64,000 nucleotides of DNA from Cellvibrio mixtus subsp. mixtus J3-8 (lineage in GTDB: Bacteria > Pseudomonadota > Gammaproteobacteria > Pseudomonadales > Cellvibrionaceae): contig NZ_KN266210.1 in assembly GCF_000766945.1 (NCBI RefSeq), positions 185,922 to 249,921 on the forward strand, written 5' to 3'. The notes under the pieces were generated by a model, which was not told where the DNA came from, did not search any database, and saw only the letters and a program-made list of their open reading frames with translations. The translations under genes and the position numbers were made by a program. Shown here in pieces: positions 46,977 to 56,268 of the stretch. The stretch's first letter is position 1. Each line of letters opens with the position of its first letter.

Positions 46977-49031
46977 TTACTCTCTTTTTTTGATAAACAC
47001 CGCCACCGAGCGAGCATTTACCCAATAACTATCGCTGGTCAATAATAGTGATTCATTAGTATCAACAATATCGTCAGGCCCGCTTAGACTCGTATCAACC
47101 ACCAAATGCCAGGCGCCCGATTCCTGAATACGAAACTCCAATGCTTGCCAGTACGCGTTAATCATTACATAAATATCATCGTCAAACTCCGTTGCACCCA
47201 GAATGCAAAAAGCTAGCGTGCGCGAATAACTGGCCAGGTCCACAGCCCCCGAAGTTCCATACCATTTCACCTGGTCACGCCAAAAACGACTGCGCCCAAT
47301 AGACGGATGTTGTTTGCGAAATTGAATCATTAATTTAAAAAAACGAAACATGTCCGGGAATTGTTGCAGCTGGTGCCAGTTTAACCAGGAAATTTCAGTA
47401 TCTTGATTGTAAGGATTGTTATTACCATGTTGGGTATTCAGAAATTCATCGCCCATTACAAACATCGGTGTGCCGTTGCTCAGCATTAAAATGGTGAATA
47501 GATTTTTTATTTGCTGTTTGCGCAATAGCAATATGTCATTAGGAAGATTTTCATCACCTTCCCAACCGTGGTTCCAACTGAAATTACTGTCAGTCCCGTC
47601 AGTATTATTATTGCCGTTGGCAAGGTTACGTTTATGATGGTAGGACACCAGATCGTATAAACAAAAACCATCGTGGGCAGTAATAAAATTAATACTTTGG
47701 TACGGATGATAGACATCAGGTAGATTATCCGGAAATAAATCGGTACTGCCATAAATGCGGGACATCAATGCGGGTACTTGTTGTTCATCGCCTTTCACAA
47801 AACGCCGAACTGTATCGCGATATTCACCATTCCATTGCAACCAACTGATACCCGGGAATTTGCTGCCTAATTGATAACTATTAATATCCCAGGCTTCCGC
47901 AATCAAGCGGATATCCTGAAAATCGGGGTCAGATGTAATCGCAGCAATAATAGGTGGATCAATTAAATTGACACCGCCATTACTATCGCGTGTAAAGATA
48001 GAAGCCAGGTCAAAACGGAATCCATCGACATGCATTTCCTTTACCCAAAATCGCAGGCTCTCCACAATTAAATGACGCACATAACGGTTGGATGTATGGA
48101 AAACATTTCCCGTACCACTGTCATTCATGTAGTACTCGCGATTGTCCGCGAGCAAATAATAGGTGAGATTATCCAGCCCGCGAAAACTGTAGGTCGGCCC
48201 AAGTTCATTGGTTTCCGAGGTGTGGTTGTAAACCACATCCAGAATAACTTCGATTCCGGCCTGGTGCAGCGCTTTCACCATATCGCGAAACTCGTCCATT
48301 TGTTTACAACGTTGCGGAAATTGGCTGTAAGCATGGTGGGGCGAGAAAAAATTCAGGGTCATGTAACCCCAATAGTTTCCTTCTTGCGGATCAAATTGAT
48401 GCACCGGCAATAACTCAACCGCCGTGATTCCCAATTCCTGCAAATAAGGGATTTTTTTAATAACTCCTGAATACGTGCCACGCTCATTAATTGCTACGCC
48501 AGAACTGGGGTCGCGAGTAAAACCGCGCACGTGCATTTCATAAATAATTAAATCGTGTTGATGTCGTGGGGGCTTTACATCGCCAGCCCAATCATAGGAT
48601 TCACTATTGTTGGGCGGCAGTACACCGAGCGGCGCTTTACCCATAGTCGAACCCGGTTGCGCACATGCACCACGGCTGTAATCCGGAGGAAAAAATACCC
48701 CGCGCGCGTAAGGGTCAAGCAATAATTTTTGCGGATCGTATCTATGCCCTTGCGAAGGATTGAATTCACCCAGGGCCCGATACGCGTAATATCGGGCATC
48801 CTGTGCATCCTCCAAGGCAACACGTATATGCCAGATGCGACCGGAGCGATTTTTGATAACATCAAACACCAATTCCGCTACCGGCTCGGTGTAATTCCCC
48901 TCACGGAACAGCAACAAAATAATGCCCGTTGCATTGCGTGCATATATTGAAAAATTAAAACTTGTTTCAGAGGGTATCCAGGTAACCCCTAACGGAGTGG
49001 GGCTACCTTCAATTGCAAACCAGGAATTCAT
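46977..49031 (-). CDS. glgX: GlgX-type glycogen debranching enzyme (GH13)
   Basis: It hydrolyses alpha-1,6 branches of phosphorylase-limit glycogen. It has 684 aa from the ATG at 49031 (AAGGAG 6 nt upstream; longer frames lack support). An N-terminal CBM48 (LGVTWIPSETSFNFSIYARNATGIILLLF) is followed by the GH13 barrel: EMHVRGFTRDPSSG, ELLPVHQFD, DVVYNHTSE, nucleophile Asp in VDGFRFDLASIF, acid Glu in LIAEAWD, NFITAHDGFCLYDLV, ending in a C-terminal beta domain. The enzyme stands alone; no glgABCP genes are near. Given the neighbours it may also act on dietary alpha-glucans, but no signal peptide is seen, so it is cytoplasmic. Confidence 0.93.
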   Translation of the reverse strand: MNSWFAIEGSPTPLGVTWIPSETSFNFSIYARNATGIILLLFREGNYTEPVAELVFDVIKNRSGRIWHIRVALEDAQDARYYAYRALGEFNPSQGHRYDPQKLLLDPYARGVFFPPDYSRGACAQPGSTMGKAPLGVLPPNNSESYDWAGDVKPPRHQHDLIIYEMHVRGFTRDPSSGVAINERGTYSGVIKKIPYLQELGITAVELLPVHQFDPQEGNYWGYMTLNFFSPHHAYSQFPQRCKQMDEFRDMVKALHQAGIEVILDVVYNHTSETNELGPTYSFRGLDNLTYYLLADNREYYMNDSGTGNVFHTSNRYVRHLIVESLRFWVKEMHVDGFRFDLASIFTRDSNGGVNLIDPPIIAAITSDPDFQDIRLIAEAWDINSYQLGSKFPGISWLQWNGEYRDTVRRFVKGDEQQVPALMSRIYGSTDLFPDNLPDVYHPYQSINFITAHDGFCLYDLVSYHHKRNLANGNNNTDGTDSNFSWNHGWEGDENLPNDILLLRKQQIKNLFTILMLSNGTPMFVMGDEFLNTQHGNNNPYNQDTEISWLNWHQLQQFPDMFRFFKLMIQFRKQHPSIGRSRFWRDQVKWYGTSGAVDLASYSRTLAFCILGATEFDDDIYVMINAYWQALEFRIQESGAWHLVVDTSLSGPDDIVDTNESLLLTSDSYWVNARSVAVFIKKRE

Positions 49032-49361
49032 AATAACTCCTTGCGTTATCCACGCTGGAAAAATAAACACTGGCTATAAAAATGATGTTGGATATATCCT
49101 GGTAAATCGACACAAGAAAAAAAAGCGAATGGGAATACTCATGGAGAGTCTAGCTTCCCCGAAAAATCACGGAGGGAACAGATCAGGATATGAGAGACAC
49201 TATATTATTCTAAAAAATTTCAAATGCCTTATTTCACTAAAGCAGTGTGAGTATTTCCCAAAACGAAAAGTAAATTGCGTAGCGGCAAAGATATTTGATC
49301 GGAAAAATTTTGAACCCCTGAGGAAAACACTGCGTGCATTACACGCAGTGTTTTTAAGTAC
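49032..49361. other. Gap between glgX and the GH45 gene
   Basis: 330 nt. It holds the GH45 terminator (listed) and, on the minus strand, the glgX leader. Otherwise AT-rich with no supported gene. Confidence 0.5.
49324..49354 (-). terminator. Intrinsic terminator after the GH45 cellulase gene
   Basis: A 13-bp perfect stem (AAAACACTGCGTG with its complement), 5-nt loop, T run on the minus strand, 8 nt past the stop. Confidence 0.85.
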
Positions 49362-50972
49362 TTAATTACAAGTGCTTTTAATATCGTTTAAGGGGCCACG
49401 GTTCATTCCGGAGCGCGATGTTAACTCCGCCGGGCAAGCGACTTCTTTATATTTAAGTGCGGGATTATCGGCAGCTTCAAACCAGTTGGCGTACCAGGTA
49501 CAGGCTTGTTGCAATTCAGTTAATCCGCGCGAACCAAACACACTATTACAACGACTGGTCAAACAACTTTTGTATTGCGCCAGGCTCGCGTTGTAACCCA
49601 GCTCCTGTTTACACGCGGCGAGGAAACCGCCGTATTGCGCGCCCAATTCGGAATTGGAAACGCCCCATTGCGCGGAACAGGCGTTAAATGCGCCAACACC
49701 ACCGCCGGGAACCAGGATATCGAACTGGCCACCACCTACGTCGTAACCAATATTCGTGGCCTGTACGATCATCACTTTTCCCGCAAGCGCGGAAGAACCG
49801 GGATCACCCGGCGAATTATGGGATTGACCGGTAAACTCTAGTTGATAACAACGTCCGCACACATCGCCGCTGGCAGTCGCCGCATAACCGTAGGCTAATT
49901 TATCGCTCACTGCAAAAGGTGCCATGCCCCAACACATATGCGCACCACCACCACCGTTGCCACAAGCACTGCCGGCATTGACATCAGTTAAGCGTGAGTT
50001 ATTGCTGCCACACGCAGGCAATGGATTCACCACCGAAGGAACGTTTGCAGTCCAGCTGCAATGCGCTTTACAACAATCCCAATAGCGGGTTGCATAACCG
50101 TTGCAAGTTGCGCCCAACGTAATGCTACTCGTAGATGAACTGCTTAACGATGAACGGGATGAAGAGCTGGACGATGGCAAGGTATTTACACTGGACGAGC
50201 TGCGGCTGGTTGCAGCTGCACTTGAAGAGCTACGGCTGGTAGCAACTGCACTGGATGAATTGCCCGCATTTACAATACCGTAAGGTGCCGGCTGGCTCGC
50301 ACAAGTTGTACGACTTACACAACTCTTGCCATTTTCATAACCCCAACCACTGGTTGTGCTTGCACAAAGAGGTGTAATCGTTCCGTACCAATTACAGGCT
50401 TCGCCATTAATCGATACTGCACTTGATGACGATGAGCGCAGCGATGACGATGGAGCACTGGAAGAGGTTCGTGGCGCAGAACTTGGCATGGCAGAAGAAC
50501 TGGTGCGCGGCGCACTGGAACTGGCAAGGGTTGAAGGTGTACTGGAAGTAATTACCGAACTACACACCGCTCCGGTAATAACCGGTACTTGAGCCCTGCT
50601 CGCACCATTGGTTCCCTGTACACCGAATTCCACACTGGCATTTACACCAATCGTGCTATTCCAGTTAAGCGCTGTTGCCGTGTAAGGGTTGGAGCCGGAG
50701 ATATTTGCATTCCAGTTGCTGGTTATACGCGAACCATCCGTGTAATTCCAGCCAATGTTCCAGCCGGAAATACTGCCGGTACCATTATTGGTAATGCGCA
50801 GGGTCGCGGTGAATCCGCTGCCCCAATCATTGGCAACAATGTATTCACATTGCGCTGCCTGCGCAGTGTTTATATTCGCGGTAGCGATTACAATGGATAC
50901 ACCGATGATCCAGCGTTTTACTGCAGCCGGTTTTTTCAACGTTGTTTTGTATATAGCCGAGAGCAATTTCAT
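49362..50972 (-). CDS. Secreted endoglucanase, CBM2-CBM10-GH45
   Basis: A 536-aa modular cellulase. Signal peptide about 1-40; CBM2 42-137 bounded by Cys42 and Cys137, with surface Trp residues; Ser-rich linker 138-190; CBM10 191-230 (CNWYGTITPLC and SGWGYENGKSC, two disulfides); second Ser linker about 235-284; GH45 catalytic domain 288-536 with the family signature ATRYWDCCKAHCSW containing the catalytic Asp. The architecture matches the GH45 endoglucanase of Cellvibrio japonicus. GAGGA lies upstream of the ATG. Probably secreted by type II secretion and bound to crystalline cellulose. It lies downstream of the LPMO gene, but behind that gene's terminator. Confidence 0.95.
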   Translation of the reverse strand: MKLLSAIYKTTLKKPAAVKRWIIGVSIVIATANINTAQAAQCEYIVANDWGSGFTATLRITNNGTGSISGWNIGWNYTDGSRITSNWNANISGSNPYTATALNWNSTIGVNASVEFGVQGTNGASRAQVPVITGAVCSSVITSSTPSTLASSSAPRTSSSAMPSSAPRTSSSAPSSSLRSSSSSAVSINGEACNWYGTITPLCASTTSGWGYENGKSCVSRTTCASQPAPYGIVNAGNSSSAVATSRSSSSAAATSRSSSSVNTLPSSSSSSRSSLSSSSTSSITLGATCNGYATRYWDCCKAHCSWTANVPSVVNPLPACGSNNSRLTDVNAGSACGNGGGGAHMCWGMAPFAVSDKLAYGYAATASGDVCGRCYQLEFTGQSHNSPGDPGSSALAGKVMIVQATNIGYDVGGGQFDILVPGGGVGAFNACSAQWGVSNSELGAQYGGFLAACKQELGYNASLAQYKSCLTSRCNSVFGSRGLTELQQACTWYANWFEAADNPALKYKEVACPAELTSRSGMNRGPLNDIKSTCN

Positions 50973-51402
50973 TTATCGGTCCTCTTTATTTATTGGTCTG
51001 GTCAAGGGGTGTTAACCCGATCAGGAACAACAAAAATAATGGGCGGCAATCACTCCACTAAATTGAAATTAGCGAGCGACAATGCAGTGATGCAAGCGAT
51101 TCCCCGGAGCAGACTCCGAGCAAGGTCAACACGGATACAGCAGGGAAACGCCAGAGGTTGATAACAACAGGAGAGATTTTTTGAATTTTATTTTTGTAGC
51201 GGTAAGACTAGCGCAGCAACCTGAATTTACAACGCAGGAATCATCAATCTGTGACTGGATTAACTTGAATGTGTCGCGCGAAAAATTATCTATAAAAAAA
51301 CGGCAACAGAAGCTGCCGTTTTGTTTCATCAATGATTTTATTTTTATAAAGCCAATAACATTATTTCCAGCTTTTTAATGTTTATTAGCAACTACGTATT
51401 TT
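50973..51402. other. Gap between the GH45 and LPMO genes
   Basis: 430 nt containing the LPMO terminator (51297-51322) and presumably the GH45 promoter. No convincing -35/-10 pair, CRP box or gene was found by eye. Confidence 0.45.
51297..51322 (-). terminator. Intrinsic terminator after the LPMO gene
   Basis: AAAACGGCA pairs with TGCCGTTTT (9 bp, 8-nt loop), with a seven-base T run on the minus strand, about 80 nt past the LPMO stop. Confidence 0.8.
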
Positions 51403-52569
51403 TTATTGGCAACTACGTACTAAAGCCCACGCATTTGCCCACGCCCAGCCTACGCCTGGTTCGTAAGGTCCACCAACAGTACACCAACCACCAACGGTGC
51501 AGCGGTATTCACTACCGGCATTGCGTACGACTGCACCTGTCGCATAAGTCGCCCCGTTAACATAAGCAGGTGATGTGCAACTTCCAGCAGGTGTCGATGA
51601 ACTGGAGCGTGAACTTGCTTCTGCCACAGCGCTACGCGATGAAGAAACGGCAGTCGCCGAAGACGTACCACCGGAACCATTACAATCCCCCAAATCCAGC
51701 CAGTAGTTAAATTGGCCCGAGGTCAGTTCAGGATTGTTGCCCTGCGTCCAGTAATTTGCCTGGTAACGTTTATTGTTGTATTTCACTTGTTGCGGCTTGT
51801 TGTAAATAGTTCCGGCATCCCAGGCCGGCAAAGCCGCACAGGTATCACTGCCAATGCTACTACCCACCGAGGAACTTGAAGCGGGACGCGAACTGGATGT
51901 AGACGGTGTCGAACTCACCGGATCATTGCCGTATACCACATCAATACATTGGTAAAAGCCTTCAGGAGCGTCAGCATAATCGCGTTGCCAAATACTGTAG
52001 ACAACATGTCGCCCGGTACGCGGTGGCAAATTAACCTGATGACGGGACACGGCCTCCTGGCCCGTGGGCGCGGACTGGTGAATCTGTTCCAGATCAGACC
52101 ACTTCAATGGTTGATTTGGGTTATAACCTTGCTTGGTGATGTAGTAGCGGAAATACATGCTGCGATGCTGGGCGGTATTCGTCCACACAAATTCGCGATA
52201 ACCCGCTTGCACCTGGGTTGCCGGCCAATCGCTGCGCGCCAGATCCAAACCACCGTAACCCCCAACGCCGGCGCTACATAATTTGCCATCGGGAATAACT
52301 GTTTCGTGGTTATCACGCACGCCGCCAATCGCAATACTTTGCGGTGAATAAAATCCCACATTCCCTGCTGCCTTTGCCGCGATACACGCAGGTAAGGTCG
52401 GGCTTTCAATATTATTTTCCTTACACACAATCACCCGCGCCTTGGGTGATGACACATAGCCATGCGCGCTCACATCAACTGCACCCAACAATGCAGTAGC
52501 GGCAACAACAGCAGAAAAACCAATATCTCTAACACGGGAAATCGCGGAACGCTTCGGAATTATTTGCAC
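51403..52569 (-). CDS. Lytic polysaccharide monooxygenase, AA10-CBM5-CBM73
   Basis: A 388-aa copper enzyme that oxidatively cuts crystalline polysaccharide. The start is GTG at 52569, 9 nt from AAGGAG; another GTG 6 nt upstream is too close. Signal peptide 1-35, so His36 (SA-HGYVSSPKAR) becomes the N-terminal copper-brace residue; the second copper His is His135 (TAQHRSMYFRYY). AA10 36-214, Ser linker, CBM5 about 244-296 (WDAGTIYNKPQQVKYNNKRYQANYW), Ser linker, CBM73 about 331-387 (YVNGATYATGAVVRNAGSEYRC). CBM5 and CBM73 are chitin binders, so chitin is the likely substrate, as for the C. japonicus enzyme of this layout. Confidence 0.95.
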   Translation of the reverse strand: MQIIPKRSAISRVRDIGFSAVVAATALLGAVDVSAHGYVSSPKARVIVCKENNIESPTLPACIAAKAAGNVGFYSPQSIAIGGVRDNHETVIPDGKLCSAGVGGYGGLDLARSDWPATQVQAGYREFVWTNTAQHRSMYFRYYITKQGYNPNQPLKWSDLEQIHQSAPTGQEAVSRHQVNLPPRTGRHVVYSIWQRDYADAPEGFYQCIDVVYGNDPVSSTPSTSSSRPASSSSVGSSIGSDTCAALPAWDAGTIYNKPQQVKYNNKRYQANYWTQGNNPELTSGQFNYWLDLGDCNGSGGTSSATAVSSSRSAVAEASSRSSSSTPAGSCTSPAYVNGATYATGAVVRNAGSEYRCTVGGWCTVGGPYEPGVGWAWANAWALVRSCQ

Positions 52570-52687
52570 TTTCACTTTCTCCTTAAATAGGCAGCAAACC
52601 ACACACGCTGCTCTCGTTAGTTGAATAGCGTTTCCTGCCACCAACAAACCGGTGCGGTTTATAGCAGGCAAAAAAAGCCTAAAACCC

Positions 52688-52711
52688 CTCGTAAGGAAAG
52701 GCCAGTACGAG
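52688..52711 (-). repeat. Inverted repeat upstream of the LPMO gene
   Basis: CTCGTA (52688-52693) and TACGAG (52706-52711) around 12 nt, embedded in partly complementary AAAACC/GGTTTT flanks. On the minus strand TTTTAGGCTTTTTTT follows. It may be the GNAT gene terminator or an operator in the LPMO upstream region. Confidence 0.45.
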
Positions 52712-52819
52712 TTTTGGTTTTAAGGTTCGACTTTGGGAGAAAGCGTCCCGCTTTAGGTGAGACGATATGGACACGCGTACGACTTTATATTTAGGCGACA
52801 ACCGATCAGCGCATAGTAG

Positions 52820-53269
52820 TTATTTACATTTTTCCAAATACACCAGTTCTGTTTTACCTGAAATCGCAGTCTTAAAATTTTTATAACCACGACTTTTATA
52901 GAAAGCGAGATTTTTATGACTTTTGGAACCGGTGAATAATTCATAACGTGCAGCTGCAGGAAATAGAGATTCCAATGCTAGCAAAATACCAGAACCAATC
53001 CCCCGCCCCCAAAAATCCGGGTGCACGATTATACGGCCGATGCGCACAGAACCATTTTCCAATGTTGCCTGGCCACTGCCGACAATTTCATCATCGATAA
53101 TCACTTTCAGAATTTCTTTTGCGGAAAACTCAGCGCGCAATTGTTCTATAGTTTGGATTAACGGAAGAATTGAAAAATCATTGTTTAATTCCGCTTCTGA
53201 ATGATAAGCACGCTTTTGTAATGCGAGAATTGTTTCAGCATCCGTGACTACTGCTTTGGTTATTTCCAT
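52820..53269 (-). CDS. GNAT family N-acetyltransferase
   Basis: A 149-aa GNAT fold. The acetyl-CoA pyrophosphate-binding motif is HPDFWGRGIGSGILLALE (Q/RxxGxG/A type), preceded by VGSGQATLENGSVRIGRIIVHP and followed by LFTGSKSHKNLAFYKSRGYKNF. The acceptor is unknown. It is 12 nt after a GFA-family gene on the same strand, so co-transcribed. Confidence 0.92.
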   Translation of the reverse strand: MEITKAVVTDAETILALQKRAYHSEAELNNDFSILPLIQTIEQLRAEFSAKEILKVIIDDEIVGSGQATLENGSVRIGRIIVHPDFWGRGIGSGILLALESLFPAAARYELFTGSKSHKNLAFYKSRGYKNFKTAISGKTELVYLEKCK

Positions 53270-53281
53270 AAAACCGGTTCC

Positions 53282-53692
53282 CTATTTCTGTCTATCTGCA
53301 GGATGATTAACACCATCGTATGTAGAAATTTTTTTAATTTTTAACGGATTAATGCCATCAAGGCATCCCACATTAAATCCATACTGGGACGGATTTGACC
53401 GGCGTTGGTGGTGAGTGTAAACACCACAATTACTACAAAAATAATGCCTGGCGGTTTTTGTATTGAATTGATAAAGCTTTAGCAGTGCTTCGCCTTTGAC
53501 AATGCTTATTCCTGATAACGGAATGGAAGCTACAACTGCACCTCTTCTCCTGCATAAAGAGCAGTCACAACGACGCACATCAATCAAACCATCCGGCAAG
53601 TCCAGCTCAAACTCTACGCCACCGCAATGGCAGGTTGCCTTATGTTTTGGCTGGATAACTACACCGTCTACTTCCTTTAAATTGATAGTCAT
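53282..53692 (-). CDS. GFA (glutathione-dependent formaldehyde-activating)/CENP-V family protein
   Basis: A 136-aa zinc-binding protein with the family cysteine sets: CHCGGVEFELDLPDG, RRCDCSLCRRRGAVVASIP and HYFCSNCGVYTHHQRRSNPSQYGFNVGCLDG. Family members bind glutathione-formaldehyde adducts, but many have no demonstrated activity. AAAGGAG before the ATG. It is in a run of small minus-strand genes (52.8-54.6 kb). Confidence 0.92.
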   Translation of the reverse strand: MTINLKEVDGVVIQPKHKATCHCGGVEFELDLPDGLIDVRRCDCSLCRRRGAVVASIPLSGISIVKGEALLKLYQFNTKTARHYFCSNCGVYTHHQRRSNPSQYGFNVGCLDGINPLKIKKISTYDGVNHPADRQK

Positions 53693-53705
53693 ATTCCGCT
53701 CCTTT

Positions 53706-54020
53706 TTAACTCTGCGCCACGATCAACTCTTTAACAATCGCGCTACAGGCTTGGTTGGAAACCTGGATTTTCAGTGTTTCAATACCGGTAAAATAAAAAA
53801 TAAAACAGTTCTTTTTATTGCTGCCACCAACCAGGCGTTTAATATCGGTGGCACTCACAACTTGATAATCGTATTCCGCATCCGGTGAATTTTTGGCGAT
53901 ATTGAGTTTAACGTAGCCTTTGCCAATAGCCTCTACGCTTTCAACATTATCTGGCATACGGCCTGCAAAGCTGGGCATACAGAGTGACAGAAGGAATAAA
54001 GCAGCGAGTAATTTTTTCAT
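53706..54020 (-). CDS. Small exported protein of unknown function
   Basis: A 104-aa protein with a clear signal peptide (MKKLLAALFLLSLCMPSFAG) and no recognised domain. The mature part has a segment VKLNIAKNSPDAEYDYQVVSATDIKRL and two cysteines that could form a disulfide. GGAG 8 nt upstream fixes the start at 54020 against a longer open frame. 14 nt before the GFA gene. Confidence 0.7.
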   Translation of the reverse strand: MKKLLAALFLLSLCMPSFAGRMPDNVESVEAIGKGYVKLNIAKNSPDAEYDYQVVSATDIKRLVGGSNKKNCFIFYFTGIETLKIQVSNQACSAIVKELIVAQS

Positions 54021-54073
54021 GGAAAACTCCAACGATATAGAAAAATCTGGAGGGCAATTGGTCTGCGGCAAGG

Positions 54074-54643
54074 TTACTGCAGATTGCATTGGTTCCATTC
54101 ATCAAGGCGCTGGAAAAATTGCAGGGTTTCAGCTGCCGCATTTTCTTTCATGTAATTTTCAAACAAGGATTTTTTTGCGCAAATCCGGTGGGAAACATAC
54201 CAGCTCAGGGGATAGCGCACGTCCTCTATTTTGACCAGGCTTGAACGAACAGCAATTTCCATCTGGCTGATTAAAAATAATGATCGATCAAACCGGTCGA
54301 CAATATACTTCGCTTTTGCATCGCTAACCGGATTTTCCAACGCGTCAAACACCGTTTGTGCATTAACTAACGTTTTACTACCGTTTATTTCGTACTCACG
54401 CCCTTCGTCATCCCAATCCATCATTTCCATTGCAACCCAGCCGTCATCGGCAAGCATAGTGCTTACCATTTCCTTGGCCATTTTTGCCTGCTCCCAGCGT
54501 AATTCACGAGCGCCTTGCTGATTGCTTTCCCACAACTGGAACACACCGGTGAAAATAGCAATCAAGCCACCGGCAACGCCAATAAAGCCCACCACTGAAT
54601 CCAGAAAATTTTTATTGCCTGCAGGATTATTATTGTCAGTCAT
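54074..54643 (-). CDS. Uncharacterised single-pass membrane protein
   Basis: A 189-aa protein with one N-terminal TM helix (about 12-36, VVGFIGVAGGLIAIFTGVFQLW) followed by a cytoplasmic, charged helical domain with WEQAKMAKEMVSTMLADDGWVAMEMMDWDDEGREYEI. This resembles small DUF4760-like membrane proteins, but I would not assign it. The start at 54643 has AAGG about 9 nt upstream. Part of the minus-strand run. Confidence 0.65.
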   Translation of the reverse strand: MTDNNNPAGNKNFLDSVVGFIGVAGGLIAIFTGVFQLWESNQQGARELRWEQAKMAKEMVSTMLADDGWVAMEMMDWDDEGREYEINGSKTLVNAQTVFDALENPVSDAKAKYIVDRFDRSLFLISQMEIAVRSSLVKIEDVRYPLSWYVSHRICAKKSLFENYMKENAAAETLQFFQRLDEWNQCNLQ

Positions 54644-54673
54644 TGGAAGTACCTTTTCGCCCGTCACTTGTCA

Positions 54674-55711
54674 TTACACCGAAATCAAACGCCGCTGTTT
54701 AGCGCTTTCTTCCGCAGCCAATAACAGCTCTACGCCAAGCAATGATTGCTGCGGTAAAAATGCAAGCGGGGCTTTAGCGGTAATGGCGTCCACAATATTT
54801 TGATAATAATGTTCGTAGTAACCGCGTTGGCCGGGAATGATGCGGCGCGTGGATTCACCGTTATTGTGCGTGTGAAGCACACCGTAATTATCGTCACCCG
54901 GTTGCGCCCAGCCGGACATGCCCGGAATGATTCCGCGCATCATTTGGCTTTCCTGCACATCTTGTCCAAATTTCAGGAATGAGCCTTTATCGCCGTGGAT
55001 AGCAACCGTTGCACCCTTTTCACTAACGTAAGTATTGGAGCGCAAAATTACGCGCATATCGTCGTAGTGAAAAATCGTATTGAAATAATCAGTTGAACCT
55101 TCTGCGCGACGCAAGCTGCGCATATCCGCATAAACGGCATTGGGTTTTCTGAATAAACACAACATGGAATCCACCATATGGATTCCCAGATCAAACCAGG
55201 TGCCGGAACCCGGTAAATTATCTTCCTTCCATTTTTTGTGCGTGACGTTAGTGCGATAGCGGTCATAATGCCATTCGACTTCTACAATACGCCCTAATTC
55301 ACCGGACTGGACAATCTGTTGTGCATCAAGATGATCACTTTCCAAGCGTTTATTTTGAAACACCGAAAGGATCCGATTTTTTTGTTGCGCCAATGCAATT
55401 AACTCATTGCCTTCAGCCACACTTAATGTGAACGGTTTTTCTACCACCACATGTTTACCGGCAAGCAAGGCTGCTTTGGTCATCGGATAATGATGCTCAT
55501 TGGGTGTATTCACCACTACCAAATGAGTATCCGGGTGGGCAATTAATTCATCAAAACTTTTTACGATATTTACCTGCGGATAATCCGCCAGCGCCGTTGG
55601 TTCATTGCGCTGCAAAATACTGTGAAGGTTCAAGCGGGAATCGGCGGTGATCAACGGTGCATGAAATACTTTGCCGGACATGCCATAAGAACAAAGGGCA
55701 ACATTTAACAT
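54674..55711 (-). CDS. Gfo/Idh/MocA family oxidoreductase
   Basis: A 345-aa NAD(P)-dependent sugar-type dehydrogenase. The Rossmann part has NVALCSYGMSGKVFHAPLI (the SYGMSG variant of the dinucleotide loop, seen in the YdgJ/YvaA/IolW subgroup), VVVNTPNEHHYPMTKAALLAGKHVVVEKPF with the catalytic EKP motif, and a C-terminal beta sheet domain with WFDLGIHMVD. The substrate is unknown; scyllo-inosose and related ketoses are known for the subgroup. Confidence 0.92.
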   Translation of the reverse strand: MLNVALCSYGMSGKVFHAPLITADSRLNLHSILQRNEPTALADYPQVNIVKSFDELIAHPDTHLVVVNTPNEHHYPMTKAALLAGKHVVVEKPFTLSVAEGNELIALAQQKNRILSVFQNKRLESDHLDAQQIVQSGELGRIVEVEWHYDRYRTNVTHKKWKEDNLPGSGTWFDLGIHMVDSMLCLFRKPNAVYADMRSLRRAEGSTDYFNTIFHYDDMRVILRSNTYVSEKGATVAIHGDKGSFLKFGQDVQESQMMRGIIPGMSGWAQPGDDNYGVLHTHNNGESTRRIIPGQRGYYEHYYQNIVDAITAKAPLAFLPQQSLLGVELLLAAEESAKQRRLISV

Positions 55712-55730
55712 GGTGGTGTAATGTCTCTCA

Positions 55731-56237
55731 TTAATTGTTATTTACATCATCCGGATCAATGCCATTTGCGTCCGGTGTTTCATTGTTGCGTGCGCGCGGT
55801 TTTAATTTGATATAGACACGGCGTTTCACCCGCGCCACCAATTGATTATTATCATCCTTGATTTCCACCAAAAACTCGGGCACATATTTTTCGCCGTTGG
55901 CGGTTTTAGCACGGATTTCGCCAAGGATTTCATCGGTAAGTGTGAACTGCGCATGCACGTGGGTTTTACCGGGAGAGATGTAATCTATCTCTGCATGTTT
56001 ATCCCACACAAAATAATCGCGCCCCAGGTTGTTCATTATCATCAACATATACCAGGGGTCCGTCATGGACATTAAACTGCCGCCATATTGTGTTCGGACA
56101 TAATTCTGGTTGTACCAGCGCAACTTTAATGTCACGCGTGTTTCCTTGTAATCTGTCGCAAGGTAAGTCACTTTAATGCCTGAAAAGAATAGCGGCGGCC
56201 AAAGGTTTACCATAGCTTTGAATAGAGCTGCTTTCAT
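55731..56237 (-). CDS. DUF4442 (hotdog-fold, thioesterase-like) protein
   Basis: A 168-aa protein with the DUF4442 features: FSGIKVTYLATDYKETRVTLKLRWYNQNYVRTQYGGSLMSMTDPWYMLMIMNNLG, with the hotdog helix, and IDYISPGKTHVHAQF. These are related to acyl-CoA thioesterases, but activity has not been shown. GGAAT before the ATG. The C-terminal 20 residues are Asn/Asp-rich and probably disordered. It lies 19 nt before the oxidoreductase gene. Confidence 0.85.
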   Translation of the reverse strand: MKAALFKAMVNLWPPLFFSGIKVTYLATDYKETRVTLKLRWYNQNYVRTQYGGSLMSMTDPWYMLMIMNNLGRDYFVWDKHAEIDYISPGKTHVHAQFTLTDEILGEIRAKTANGEKYVPEFLVEIKDDNNQLVARVKRRVYIKLKPRARNNETPDANGIDPDDVNNN

Positions 56238-56268
56238 ATTGATATTCCATCAGCGGAATTTTTCACTA

